DNA from: Hysterium pulicare CBS 123377
Taxonomy: Eukaryota; Ascomycota; Dothideomycetes; Hysteriales; Hysteriaceae
Direction: 5' to 3'
NCBI GenBank assembly: GCA_000467715.1
Contig: AJFK01000180.1
Coordinates: 143,053-207,052, forward strand
DNA: 64,000 nt
Below, one piece after another: positions 1 to 13,529 of this stretch. Both the position numbers and the translations under genes were made by a program. Position 1 is the first letter of the stretch. Every line of letters begins with the position of its first letter. The notes under the pieces were generated by a model. The model saw only the letters and a list, made by a program, of their open reading frames with translations. It did not search any database and was not told the DNA's origin.

Positions 1-749
1 TCCGAAGGCGGTCGGCGTAGCTTAAGGGGTGGCTGGTTGAGATTGGGGTTGAGGGGGTGCGGCTGTGCCAGAAGGACATTAGGAAGGCTTGGGTGGCGAG
101 CATGTTGGGGTGGGCGCGTGCGCGGAGTTGAGCGGGGGACCAGTAGAGTTCGTAGACTTGGGGGTTTTCGGGTGGGAAGGCTGGGGGGGTTGTTAGATAT
201 ATATCTTTGGATTGATGCACATGACAGGAATGATAAAGTGTAATAGGAAGTTTGAAGCCTTGAATGAAAAATGTTGGCGAATACACCAGAATAACACGAC
301 TCACCTTTTGTATGAGGGTTCTTTTTGATATATTCTCGCAAATCGTCCTTCCATTGCAATGCTTCATTTTCTGGTACAACCCCCCTTACCACTGCCACTC
401 CACGTTTCCTGAGCTCTTGCTTGAACGTCTCCGGGGCATTGTCGATGTTCTTGTAGTCGATTTCAGGTATCGCCTTAGGTCCCAGCTCCACGATGAGTGG
501 AATTTCTTGCCGCAGATCCTTGAGCAGACGCTCCCAGGATGCTCGTACGGCGTCTTCACGACCTTGGATCAAACGATCTTTAAGATCCGCATAGTGGGGA
601 GGTAGTGGTGCGAACTGTTGACCTGAAAGTGAGACAAACGCATCTGATATATCGCCCGCTCGTTTTTGAGCCTGAGTGGCGGCTGTACGAAGCTGTGTAA
701 GGAGGTGTTTTGATGCTGACGGTCGGATGAATTTGCGAGCGGGATGCAT
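1..749 (-). CDS. DUF1479 (YbiU-like) dioxygenase-fold protein, 5' part
   Basis: Two exons are visible: 749-305 and 180-1, joined across an intron at 304-181 (GTGAGT donor, polypyrimidine CCCCCCCAG acceptor, phase 1). The gene leaves the left edge, so the C-terminus is missing. The protein reads PPHYADLKDRLIQG, later VELGPKAIPEID and KRGVAVVRGVVPE, then across the junction KNPHTKAFPPENPQVYELYW and STSHPLSYADRLR. This pattern matches fungal DUF1479 proteins (PF07350), placed in the 2OG-Fe(II)/cupin superfamily; no substrate is established. The ATG at 749 is the first in this frame close to the conserved region; an N-terminal residue or two could differ. It is divergent from the GH1 gene to the right, with about 0.9 kb between them. 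The family call rests on recall of conserved wording, not a search. Confidence 0.85.
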   Translation of the reverse strand, partial: MHPARKFIRPSASKHLLTQLRTAATQAQKRAGDISDAFVSLSGQQFAPLPPHYADLKDRLIQGREDAVRASWERLLKDLRQEIPLIVELGPKAIPEIDYKNIDNAPETFKQELRKRGVAVVRGVVPENEALQWKDDLREYIKKNPHTKGESCYSGVFANIFHSRLQTSYYTLSFLSCASIQRYISNNPPSLPTRKPPSLRTLLVPRSTPRTRPPQHARHPSLPNVLLAQPHPLNPNLNQPPLKLRRPPS

Positions 750-1642
750 CCTGCGTGCTGGCTCGAAGTTGAGGCACTGACCATTTATCGTTTTCAGTCT
801 GGAACTATGTTTATATAGTTTTGTGTTTGTGCCAATGCCATTATATACTGTATACTGATATGGCTGAGATCGTGGTTCACGTGTGCTATCCGACAATGTG
901 GAGTAGTCGGGTAGATCGATCTAAACTCAAAACGGCATACTTCCCGCCATCTTCGGCTTGCCGACTGCTCGGCCGAACGTTCAAATCTTCGCAGCGCTGC
1001 CATCGAGGAAGACTTCCGACAGCCTTCCAACTGAATACTCACAACCTGTCGAGGTGAACACATCCTCATACACTTCCCCGCGTATCAACCGTCACGATCA
1101 TTGTGAATTGATGTCCGTGGTATGATGGATCGTCTCAACCTGCCCCTCCTTTCGCCCAGTCAGCCCTCCCCGCCATATCATGCACCATCCCACCCTACGT
1201 TTCAACGCCATCGCCAACTGAAGACGCAGTCTGTAGCGGCGGCCCGCATTCCCACTGACCGCCTGGAAGATTGTCAATGGCGTCTGGCAGAACGCGACTC
1301 CAAACCGTGAAGTCAGTTAACTTTGCCTGGGCCGTCTCCTTTTGTTCTTGTTATGTGGAGCAAACTAATATTCACCCATCTTTTGGTAATTGGATCTACC
1401 TTATCTGCCCTATCGTGATGCATTATAGTGGAGCTCTTTGAAGCAGATCACTCTTGAATGCCAACCACCAAGCACGCGTTTACGACCGCCTCGGCGGGAC
1501 GGTCTCCGGGACCCAACCTGGAACGCGGAGTATTTGAAGAAGGATTCTGCCACTTATTAATGCCGCTCGACATCGTGTGCCATTGAGCTCAAATTGATTC
1601 TTTTTTATTTAGACTTTTCGAGGCCTGCCCGCTGTTTCCGAG
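750..1642. other. Divergent intergenic region, DUF1479 / GH1
   Basis: About 0.9 kb separates the start codons of two divergent genes. Short open frames on both strands show no recognisable family and overlap one another, so I treat the stretch as promoter and leader sequence. No RNA gene or repeat was seen. Confidence 0.5.
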
Positions 1643-3400
<1,758 letters not shown>

Positions 3401-6400
3401 GGCTTGAAGGATGAGGGACGGCAGATGGGCAGAGCGTTAGAATCCATCGGGCGTGCCGTCTTCGTGCCGTCGTCGTGTTCTAGTGTATGCATGGAAGGTT
3501 TGTTGATCTCGTTCGTGGTGGAGGACGAACACAGATCGGACGCCACAAGGACTGTCGTTCTCAATGGCACACGCGCATGGCCACTAATGACGAGGCGTCC
3601 GCAATAACACGAAAAATTAGATGATGGCATCCAATAAAGACAATGCTTTTAACTGTGTTCGTCATCGTTTACGATTGATGGTGTGCTTAGGCTGCAGAGG
3701 GTTTAATTTGACATTCCGCATCCCGAGGTTCATCACGTTGACGTTTGGGTTGCGGCATGGGGCTAATGTAAGTTCGCGTAGGAAGAAATGCATAACCCCG
3801 CCAGCCCTGTGTCACAGTACGTTGATCAGCCAAAGGTGTGTTTCATGTGTTCCTGGCGATTAAACTTCCACCATGGCGCCCTCGTGGTCAGCACCGGAGC
3901 ATTTCGGATGAGGTATCGGTATCGGTAATCGGCTCCTGCATATCTTGGATGCAGGGTGATGAAGCAGATTATGCATTCGGTGAAAAACGAGAGATCGCGA
4001 CGTCCATCGATTGACGTACTACGCGAGAAAATAGGGCGCCCTAGTCGTGCAGATCGCCAGCAAGTTTCCCGTGATCAATTGCATACAGTTCCAGAGGGGT
4101 ACAGGTACAGATGCCAGATGATGTCGTTCGCAGAAGTCAAATGTACCTACGTCGCACCTATATTTTCCGTGGTGGGTGGACATCTGCACCTTCCGGGGGT
4201 CCGCATAGGGGTCAACCTGGGAAGCATCGTGGCATCCCTCACGATTCCTTGACACTTAGCTTCCATTTCCCGTGGAATCTGCCCTCCAGCACGTCTCACA
4301 CATCTTCCGTGGTTGATGAACAGTGCTACCGCATTACCTTTCGGTTCCGGAACACATTCCGCAGTTCACGAGCCATGGGGTTTCTGTTCTGGTTCGTATC
4401 CTGTATTGGTTGGGCAACTGTTCTTCCACACGCCTCTACCACCTAATAACAATACGCGGCGTGGCAAGACGAGGAGCATCCTTCGGTCAGGCCGTCTACA
4501 TTTCGGGGAGCCTTCACTTTGGAGGAACTTTGGGATTTGAAATTGTCAGCTTTTGGACCCGCTCAGCGCGACAAAGACCATGGCACCCGAGCTCTCCTGC
4601 ATGGAAAGTTCTTCATGCAAGTTCTTTCGATTTGACAAGTCGGATTCGCAACAGCGCAGCGCCACATAACTGCAACCGTTGGATGACCCTGTTGTTTTCT
4701 CCCTTTTTTTTCCAGAATACGCCATCTGCTACACCACTAGATTTTGCCAGCCTACAGCTTGTGGGTGCCATCTTTTACAATTTGGCTAACCGGGGGAGTC
4801 GGCCCAAAAAGCTAATTCTCAGACATGCAGCTAACAAGTCTTCCGCATTCAGACGCTTCAACAACCGAGACAACCTGTCTGGTTTTCTGATTTTGTTGTT
4901 GGCGTCTGATACGGCACATGACAACCAATGCATCCGCCAAGAAGGGCAATAGCTTTCTTGACGCTGCAGCAGTGAATCATTTGTAGCTAGGGCTTGGTTC
5001 CAAAAAGGGCACGATAGCGCCAAGCTGGGGCTTCATCACAACTTGCGCTAGCCGCATGATCGCCTCTGCCATTCACGAACTCTATCGGTTCCTGGTCCTA
5101 ATTGGTCCGGAGAGCGTTGCTAGCTACCGCTGGCGTATATATCCTCAGGGATGTCTATAGCATGGGGGAAAGCCACCCCTCAGGCCCTTGGATTTTGATG
5201 GCGTGGCTATTCTCCTACTTGTGTTTCTTTGCGTCTCGCTTGAGGAAGCCAGCGCCTCTGCAAGATGAAGCCACACCACCCTCCATTATCGAAGAAGACT
5301 TCATAATTACGTCGAAAAGAGGAATCGCTTTCGTCGTCTAACCCTGCGAAACCAATAAATTCGTCATTCGAGATCTCATACAATATGTTCTTCTCGGCCC
5401 GTAACGCTATCGACAACTCCACAGCGGTTACCCTACAAGGCGCGGAGACTGCTGAGCAATGCGACTTGCGGGAGCTGGCGACATACATGGATGGCCCCAC
5501 GGCTAGGGGCTCTCATGTCAGGGAAGCTGTTGCAATTCGATCATCGTCAAAGATTTAAAGTTTTTGGTTCTGCCTGTGCGCTGAAACGAGATTGGAGCAG
5601 TGTGGTTCAGTTAAGTGAATGCATGGACGAGGTAGCGAATATCGTTTCCGCAACAAGTAACCTGCATGTATGAAGCAACGAACACTGCGAGGTCAAGGCC
5701 GCGTCGCCTGCGCATGTCATTCCGGGGGCGTCATCTATCGGCTACAGCAATAGCGCAGGTCGCTGTAGATGGTAATGGCCCAGAGTCAAACAATGGTACG
5801 GAACATGGCGGGCTCTGTATAGCTGCGGCACGGCGTATGAGGCGGGCTTTGGGTCGCCAACGTTGACCAAAGTCCTACCACATACGACAGCAGGCCACCA
5901 GAGAGCCCAAATTGTGGTTGAGACGTTGGGGGCCTCTTCCGATAGTGGGTGTTCGGAACGATGCAAGCGAAAGGTCGAGCAGCAAAGGTAAGCCAAGCTA
6001 CTACAAGCACGCAAGCACGCACGCAACGATGGGGCGGTACGTTGGCTAGTTGGTTCACCTCATAGGTACGGTCGACATCATTCGGCAACAGACACGAGGG
6101 GCTGGATGTTAGGTGGTACAACAGTAGCCCTGTAAGGATGGCGGGGGACAGCATGGAAGCATGGAAGACAGAGAGTCGAGCGCCATGTCGGGCCATGCCC
6201 TGCCCCTAGAATCTTCTTCAGGGGCCCCACATAAGAAAGTTTACCGGACTGTCTCTCCCCTTGTCGCCACGTGCTGGGCTGCCATGGTAGGCCCCGGTCT
6301 GTGCGGTGCGCAGTACTTAGCGCTATGCACTCTGCCATAGTGAAGCTCACCGGTCATGGAGCGGCAGGGGCCCGCAGCCAGCTTCTGCCTCCGCCATCTG

Positions 6401-7459
6401 CAGCTACGGGGCCTCTCGTCGTCGCTCGTTCTGCATCTGTGTCGTTTTGGGCGACGTCTGTTTTCTGTGACGCCGCGCCAGCCAGCTGAAGTACATGTCC
6501 ATACGGCGCCCTGCACATGGAAGCGAAATGGCGGCGCAACAAGCGTCGCCTCCTTCAACCTTTGATCTCCACTGCCATGTGGACCGTACTGGGATGCCAC
6601 GCCTCTCTAGCTGGCCTACTCTCGCTTCCATTGGACGGGGAACGTTGGCATGTTCTCGAAAGCCAGCTTTGAGCAAAACGGGAACTTGGCCGAGCTAGCC
6701 AGGGCATCTTGCGACAGAGGTACGCAGCGTCATGTCGTCCGCCAGACGACATCGGCCGCACGAGGTCGGCAGCAGCAGCAGCAGCATCCAGCTGCGGTGG
6801 AGGCCGCGTGCGAACTAAAGCGGCCCTCGCTCCAGGTGTCTTTGCCCGGGCAAGGAGCCAGACGGCTTCGAAGGTGCGAGGTGGACTTGATGCTGTCATA
6901 TCTGCCTGCTGAACAACGGATCGCGATCGGTGATAGGCATGCCTGTGTAACGAAGGCTTGCAGCACTCTATCAACGGTTCTTCTGCCCCTTTCAAGCCTC
7001 GTGGCTCGTCTCCAAGGTTTGAGCATGAAACCATTTCCCCGCATATGTCCGCACGTGTGCTTACCGCTATCTTGGATCCCAACTTGCATCTAGCGCCGCC
7101 GAAGTGTCGAGACGCGGAAGGGTCGAAGCGTCAGAGCGATGCGAGGTACCCTATTATGCTCGAGCTGATAATAGGTTAGCTCCAGCCTGTCCCTCGCGGC
7201 CAGCTGCTCCCATACTTCTCCCAAAAGACTCGACTTCCTCGAATGCTAATTTCTCCTGATCTCATCATACCACTCTGAGCCAGCCTGCCATCCGTGCGAG
7301 CCTCCATTACATTAATCACGTCAATCCTTCCGTTGTCAATTTCCCCCCAGCAACAGGGTCCACTTCGTCATCTTTCTTTGCAAGGCCGTGTCCAGGTTTC
7401 GGAGCCGCTTACCGACATATCATTTACTTCTTCTGTCACCGCCCCCCAGTGGAGCCTCC
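3401..7459. other. 4 kb gene-free stretch upstream of the bZIP gene
   Basis: I found no recognisable gene on either strand. Open frames here (longest about 209 codons at 4323-4952 and 175 codons at 6555-7082 on the minus strand) start at non-ATG codons or overlap in several frames, and none carries a family motif. A CAG-rich run lies near 6770-6800. The last several hundred bases probably form the bZIP promoter and 5' leader. Confidence 0.5.
7243..7278 (+). promoter_or_regulatory. Candidate upstream ORF in the bZIP 5' leader
   Basis: An ATG opens an 11-codon frame (MLISPDLIIPL, then TGA) ending 181 nt before the bZIP start, with no other ATG between its stop and 7460. Its status depends on where transcription starts, which I cannot see. 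Upstream ORFs are a known control device for some fungal bZIP mRNAs. Confidence 0.3.
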
Positions 7460-8898
7460 ATGACTTCAGTACTACCTTTCAGAAATCCAATTCACTTTGG
7501 TAATTGTGACCCCATGAGCACGCCAACCTACACCCACTCGCCTCTCATGGCCAGCATGAAGAAGTCGCCCTCGTATGAGGGCCAATCTTCAGGCTCCGAA
7601 TCCAAGAAGCAAACCACGCCTGGTGCCAAGCGACGGCCGTCTCGGGCAGGTACGCGCAGCGTCACAACACTCACCGCTGCTCAACTGGAACGGAAAAGAG
7701 CAAACGACAGAGAAGCCCAACGTGCTATCCGCCAGAGAACCAAGGATCATATCGAATCACTGGAACGCCGAATCGCCGAACTCACTACTCAGCAAGATGG
7801 CAATAATCCTTCGAGAATCATGGAATTGATCCGACGAAACGAAGAGCTCGAACAAGAGAACGCCGTCCTCCGATCGCGTCTCAGCCACGCAGTATCAGCT
7901 TTGGGCGGCTCAGACTCGAACATAGGTACGTGGTGCACTTGTCCAAAGCACAGATCAATTCTTGTCTCCCAAATTACGCGGCTTGTATATTTGCTTTTGG
8001 GCTTCGGCGCGGGATTCGGCGACAGATAACCGCATTTCCCGAAGCCTTTATTTCCTTTTCGGGTGTTTCCTCGTTTCTGGAAGCTTGCCGAGCTGCTGCG
8101 TAGCCGGCAAATGACTCCTCGGTACCTGCGCAATGGCGCGTGCGCAAACGGCTTTGCTGACGATTTTGCTTTTTAGGAAATGTGATGGGCGGAGCAGAAA
8201 GTGGCATGTTGTCAGCAACTGGTGGAGCGCCGTCTCCAAGCGATAGGGTTCAGATGCTCAGCCAGCCTCGACGGTCATCGACAGGAACCGCGAGGAGCGT
8301 TCACTCAGCACCTGACCAGGGAACTCCAGTTTCGCAACCCGGCCATTGGCAGCCTCAACATGCAGCGTACGCAACGACTGCATCTCCGCATATCGAACAC
8401 CCAAACCCCTTGGACGTTGCCGGACAGTCGGACGCCGTACGCTGGAGCCCTCACCCCCATCCTCATCAGCAGCAGCATCCCGTCTCAATGGGCGTACAAG
8501 ACCCTACTCTCCATGCAGTGGACTCAAGCGGTCTACAATACCCCTACGTTCTAGATCCAAACAACCGACCGATAAATTACCCCATGGAAAATCAACAGAT
8601 TCAACCGCAGTCAATGCAACAAATGACTCCCGGCTACGGAACCCCCGTCTCCAATCCTTCGCCTCACCCGCCAGAGTATCAGCGCCATATGAGTGGGCCG
8701 AATCTTTCGATGAACGCCCCAACCCCTCAGCAACAAACACAGTATTCATCCTATCCAACTCATGCACATCAGGCATATGTGCCACAAGTCAGTCATCCGG
8801 GAGAGATGCAGATGATGCAGCAGCCACAGGGAATGATGCAAGATCAGAGCCATATCATATACCATATGAACCCCATTATGAAAGTGGACCCCAATTGA
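7460..8898 (+). CDS. bZIP transcription factor
   Basis: Two exons, 7460-7925 and 8177-8898, encode about 395 residues. The basic region LERKRANDREAQRAIRQRTK is followed by IESLERRIAEL and further leucine-heptad sequence (ELIRRNEELEQENAVLRSRL). The 251-nt intron (GTACGT to TTTTTAG) rejoins SNIGNVMGGAESG. The C-terminal half is rich in Gln, Pro, Met, His and Ser, as in activation regions, and I see no DUF3425 domain. An alternative start is the ATG at 7514 (MSTPTYTHSP); I prefer 7460 as the first in-frame ATG after a stop. The target genes are unknown. A long gene-free leader with a possible upstream ORF suggests post-transcriptional control, which is inference. Confidence 0.9.
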
Positions 8899-9776
8899 GA
8901 ATACCAGGGAGAAAGGACATCATTCAAAGTTCACCTTTTAGGGTGGATGGCACAACCTATGGCTACCAGAATTCCAAGGCAAAGATGGTTGACAGGATGG
9001 GAGGAGTGCGAGGAGCAGAGCATTGCATAGGAAACTATTCTACATTGCCGAGTCGGGAAAGCTGCTTTTGCGGAATATCAAATTCAAAGCCGCTGGTCGA
9101 TCTGTTCGCGGACTATGCAAACAGATGTGACGGCAGTAGCCTTCCGAAAGCTTATTATTGCATTAAAGAAAGCGAGGAGCGATACACTACGCGTGGTGGT
9201 ACCTGTTCAGGTAGTACACCGAAACTCACAGTACCACATTAGAAATACTAGCTCGGAACGTAGCTCAATTTGTCATCATGTTCGACCAGTACCTATCTGA
9301 ACCACCCCGAAAAAGCCTTTACCAGCATAACCAGATCTCGCACACCAACAGATACCAATGGATGTCGCAATCCTCACGTGGAAAAAGACCATGAATCGAG
9401 AGGCATCTGCACAACATTCTTCGAACCAGGGGACCAGCACGTTACTTCGAAACAACGGTCGTTCGAGTCGATGAGGCAACCGTATGCGGGGACATCGGAT
9501 GCGCTTGCATTCGAAACCAGCTATCATTGACAGAAACATCACAAGGCTCTGGAGCCATGGTAGCAATAACTATCAGGCCATTGTGCCAAGCTGGAACCGG
9601 TACCGATTACGCAAAGTCCCAGAGCCCTAATGGACCCTTTGAGTCTTGGCTTGTGCAGCTCTGGCTTGATCGGCCCGGATCTGAGCTAGCAGATCGGGAT
9701 ACTGTCCGGGTACCTGTCAGTGGTTGGAAAACAAAAAGGAGAATGGCGTGACGGCTCCATGGTTCATCACTACAAC
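8899..9776. other. Convergent 3' intergenic region
   Basis: This separates the 3' ends of the bZIP and dioxygenase genes. A long open frame in another phase runs out of the bZIP coding region to about 9242 but has no ATG start and no recognisable motif. I see nothing else. Confidence 0.5.
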
Positions 9777-11301
9777 CTAAAGAACCTCGCAGGTTGCCTA
9801 CAGAACACAGGCGACGCCACAAACCGTCTCAAAGAAAAAGGAGAACCAGACACAACACTCACCCATCTCTCTCCCACATCGGGATGACTTCTGACCCTGT
9901 TCATCAAGGTCGCTTCTCCAAGATGTCCCCACCTCCCTTTCACAAACGTAAACTCGACATCATCTCTCCTGGCCTTCCTGGCCTCATCTCTGAGCTTCAA
10001 TACACTTTGCGGCACATCCATAGCCTCGAACTGAGCATCATAGCTCACGCCTTGGAAGAAAGGCACCGAATACCTCGCCCCATCACCCTTCCTAGGACTC
10101 AGAACTCTATGCGTGGTGCTCGCGCAGACACCATCTGTCAAAGCCTCCATGCCTTGGCCTATCGCTACGACCAGCGTACCAGGGATAGGCGAACAATCAA
10201 CCCACTCTCCTCGCGCGTTCTGCGCCTGGAGTCCCGGCTGCGGAGACGCCTGCAAGAGATAGCTAGTTAACATGCTGTCTTTATGAGGTCCGACGCCCTG
10301 CCGTAAGATCTCCTCTTTGCGCTTTTCTTCATCGTTCGCGCTTTTCCCTAGGGCTTGGATATCGACTTCAGGATACTTGACGATCTTGAGCTTGTGCTGC
10401 TGATCTGTATCGAAGAATTTATCGAAGGCCGTCGAGGGGAGGCCTATGGCTTCTGCTATTAGAGAAGTGAAGAAGGTGCTTATGGCTGCCATGCGTCGCA
10501 TGTAGTCTTCGTATATGGGGCGGAAGGAAGGGAGATGGGAAGGCGAAGGCCATTGGTTTGGTGCCAGTAGGTTATGGTAGAGTGGCGCCTCCGAAGAAGG
10601 GACTTCATGAGGTGTAGACAGATCGAGTTGCTCGCGGTGGTCGGGGTTATGGGCTGTTGTCTCGTTGTCGAGCTGGCAAATCCTTGTCAGCCCGTGATGA
10701 TGATAAGTTTACCAAGAAAGAAGAAGAGAAGAGAAGGAAAAAAAGTAAAGAATCGAAAACACTGAACAGACATGATTAATGACCCCTTTGATATCCTAGC
10801 ATTTGTTTATCGGTACGCATCAAAAGCATGTTGGGTATTTGATTTTTTTACAGCATAGCATAGCATATAAACTTTGTAATAAGAGCAAATTTAAACATCT
10901 TCATCGTTCTCACCAAAACCTTAACATGTCCCTCCTTTCTGATCTGTAATCTCCAGCAACTTGGGAAACCCAAAAACAAAAATTGGAAGCTTATAAAACA
11001 ACTAAAAATTAAAACTCACCCTACTCCATCCCAAAAAGCTTTTTTGATTCTTCATCTCAATCTTCTCCTTTTCCTCCCACGGCAGCTCTTCAAAAAACTC
11101 ATGACATTCCCTAATCACACCCTCAACTAAATCCTCGGGCAGCCCGGTTTCAGAGAGATACAAGAAGCCAACGTTCAGCAGAGCTTCCCGCAACGAGTTC
11201 AGGAATTGCGGCTTTGTTTTCGGATCACGGGCTTGCGAGAGCGGGAGGACGGGGATTTGAGAGAAGGTGTGGGGTTCTGAGGGCGGGAGTGCTGAGGGCA
11301 T
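9777..11301 (-). CDS. 2OG-Fe(II) oxygenase, isopenicillin N synthase-like
   Basis: Exon 1 (11301-11020) gives MPSALPPSEPHTFSQIPV and ends in FLGWSR; exon 2 (10672-9863) continues LDNETTAHNPDHREQLDL. The intron between them, 347 nt, is the longest I placed in the window. A short last exon 9797-9777 (stop TAG) is likely after a GTGAGT donor at 9862; without it the frame reads on to a stop at 9770. The predicted length is about 370 residues. Iron ligands are visible as H and D in VGPHKDSML and H in TTHRVLSP, followed by RYSVPFF with the 2-oxoglutarate-binding Arg and Ser. The fold is the DIOX_N / 2OG-FeII_Oxy pair. The substrate is unknown and no biosynthetic cluster surrounds it. Confidence 0.85.
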
Positions 11302-12893
11302 TGTTTGTGTTGGAGGTAGGTTATCAGAATGGAAGAATTGAAGAATCGACAACGCAAGATTTAAAGATCTAGGAGAGATGCAAGAAGGAAAGATTCAGAT
11401 ATCCGTGTTGTTTTCGTCAGGTTCTTCGTGGCGTGCTCTCACGCCTTTTCGTGAGTGATTGCGGGGCACGCCCTATGCCCCCATCTGCTTGCACCACCCT
11501 TTCCCTTGCTCTTCTCAAGCCAAAATCCACCTCACAGCCAGCGACAAGGCCGAAATCTTCAAAAGCAGCACAGCAGCGAGAGCAAAGACTTCAGCCACAA
11601 ACATGTCTCTATCCCTCTCGCGCATCAACGGGCTTGGTGTTGTCGGACTGATTCATGATGCCCGCCCGCGTTAATGCGAGTATTATTGCGCCATCCCATA
11701 GACTCGCTTCATCGTGACCAACGCCCTCGTCGTCATCGTGCAACCCTCGTGTCATGTCACATGAATCGCAAAGCGCGGAATCGGTACCGCGGGCTTGGAA
11801 AGTCGCATGGCAGAGCAAGGTATAATAAGGCCACGCTTAATCTTACTTGTACTGCTCCTATACGAGGATACGGACCTCAAAGCATTTGAAGTGCTGTTAA
11901 GCTCAGTCCACAACGAGGACCAGGCCCCCGGATCCCCGGGTAACGGGGCTTATTTTAAGCCTTCCATGGATCGCCCTGTGTCACTTTGTGTAAATTGGCC
12001 GTCCGTGGTGGTACAAGTAACGGTTGCGGAGAGGGTTGGGATGGGATTGGCTTTCCGCGGTGCACTGACTACGGGATGAAATTACAATCGCGATTGATAT
12101 TGATGGACTGTGCTTTGGTATATGGTGTCAGACATGGACGGGGGGGACGCGTGGGATCATGGGTCATGGTTGCACAACAGGCATCACCGCTGGGCCTTGG
12201 AGATTTAAAGTTTGCATGGGACGGAGGATGAGGGTTGGTATAGGCAATTCTGTGGGGTCTTTCGGTCATAGCGATTGCTGCTATGGACATGTGTTGGTTT
12301 TATTATGTGGAGGAGGGTTTGGGGTTGGTGTCAGCGTTGGTGGGGTCTTTGGATTGTGAGATGATAGTGAGGCTGCAGAATGAGGCTTGAAATAAGCTCC
12401 GTGAACTGGGGTGGTGTTATTCTCGTCTCATTTTAGATGTTGGTAGTTGCTTAGAGTAGATATGTCTAGATTTATGGTTGGCAAGTGGAGAATGCCTTAG
12501 TGACATACGCATAGTCACACACGTAGAATTTGTTTACTGGTTATTGTTGTACAGCATGCCTATTTTGGGGAAGTAGATGAGGGATACGTCTATGCACGTA
12601 CTGTGAGCTAAACTGGCAATAATGCACTGAGAAGAGTCCGACTAAAACATATAATTAAGAAGTACTTAAAGATTAACATTTATAGAATATTAATCTAATC
12701 CTAGATTAGAGCTCTAGAATTAAGTATACCGTAGCTGTGCAGAATGAACCGAACTCCCTTTGACAAGTTTCCCAAATCCAAATGCCATACTCTAAATACG
12801 GGAAATGCCATAGCTGTATACCTCAAAGCTCAAACGGTATCATTATAACTCCTTAACATGCCTAACCCTCCCCCAACCAATCTGTTGGAGAAC
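11302..12893. other. Intergenic region with AT-rich segment
   Basis: No gene is recognised. An ATG at 11602 opens a short frame (MSLSLSRINGLGVVG, ends at 11674) that I cannot support. The part from 12600 to 12860 is clearly richer in A and T than its surroundings. Confidence 0.4.
12694..12710. repeat. Short inverted repeat in AT-rich stretch
   Basis: TCTAATC and GATTAGA flank a three-base spacer, forming a perfect 7-bp inverted repeat downstream of the small gene. It could be chance in AT-rich DNA. Confidence 0.35.
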
Positions 12894-13187
12894 CTAAGAA
12901 AAAGGTGATAGACGTTGATGTGCTGATGGTTTCGTATCATCTTCCGGAGCTGGTTTTGGCTTCTTCTCCGATACTGGAGGCTCGTTTGCTGTTTATACTT
13001 AGTCCCATCAAGCTTAACAATGCAGATACTATAATATCTTACGAGGCTTCAAGGTCTTGGTCTTAGATTCTGGTTTAGTCCATTTGAGGGCTTGCTCCAG
13101 CTTCTCGAGCTGGGGTAAAAGTGAACGAATCTCTGGTTTGACCGCAGTGTGTGTGGCAGAGAGGCAGCGAATCGCGTTTAGGAACAT
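12894..13187 (-). CDS. Small two-exon protein, 79 residues
   Basis: Exon 1 is 13187-13043 and exon 2 is 12988-12894, joined by a 54-nt intron with a GTAAGA donor, an ACTAA branch-like motif and an AAACAG acceptor. The protein starts MFLNAIRCLSATHTAVKPEI, continues with a helical EKLEQALKWTK, then a Lys/Pro/Glu-rich tail ending HQRLSPFS. The N-terminus is basic and amphipathic without acidic residues over its first 17 positions, which is compatible with mitochondrial import. I do not recognise the family. Support comes from the intron structure and uninterrupted frame. Upstream on the same strand is ordinary leader. It lies downstream of, and on the same strand as, the senescence-domain gene. 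Confidence 0.6.
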
Positions 13188-13529
13188 GGTTGCGGATCAA
13201 GGTGATAGTGGTAGAAAGTTGCTTCGAGGTGTTTCCCAAAGGTCGAATGGAGTTGATGTTAAGTTGGAAAAGGTTGATAGTGGGTGTTTGAAAATCAGGG
13301 AGAAACTGTGTACCTGCAGTTTATATGGGGTTGAGTGGAAAAAGCTAAGATCTGAAAACTTTATTGTGATGATATATAGTGAAATGGGAATCTGTGAACC
13401 ACAGGCAGAAAATGGCACTACGGCCAGTTTTAAGCAGACAAACATGACGCCAGAAAACACGTCGCAAACCAGGTTCAATCACCGTATGCCTTTCATAAGC
13501 TCATTCATCGTCTATGCCCATTTCTAATC
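13188..13529. other. Leader of the small gene / 3' region of senescence gene
   Basis: This stretch lies between two minus-strand genes. Open frames in it end just before the ATG at 13187 and carry no motif. I read it as the promoter and 5' leader of the small gene. Confidence 0.45.

Noticed and set aside
4323-4952. 209-codon plus-strand frame in the 4 kb desert
   Set aside because: No ATG start (it opens with GTG or TTG), no recognised motif, and odd composition; probably chance.
6241-7093. Several overlapping frames of 70-175 codons on both strands
   Set aside because: They overlap in four or more phases in GC-rich sequence without any family signal.
8346-9242. 298-codon plus-strand frame overlapping the bZIP coding region
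   Set aside because: It begins at a non-ATG codon, lies in another phase of a proven exon, and shows no domain; a shadow extended by chance past the bZIP stop.
11602-11674. Short frame MSLSLSRINGLGVVG with good ATG context
   Set aside because: Only 23 codons, no convincing splice donor continuing it, and no known family.
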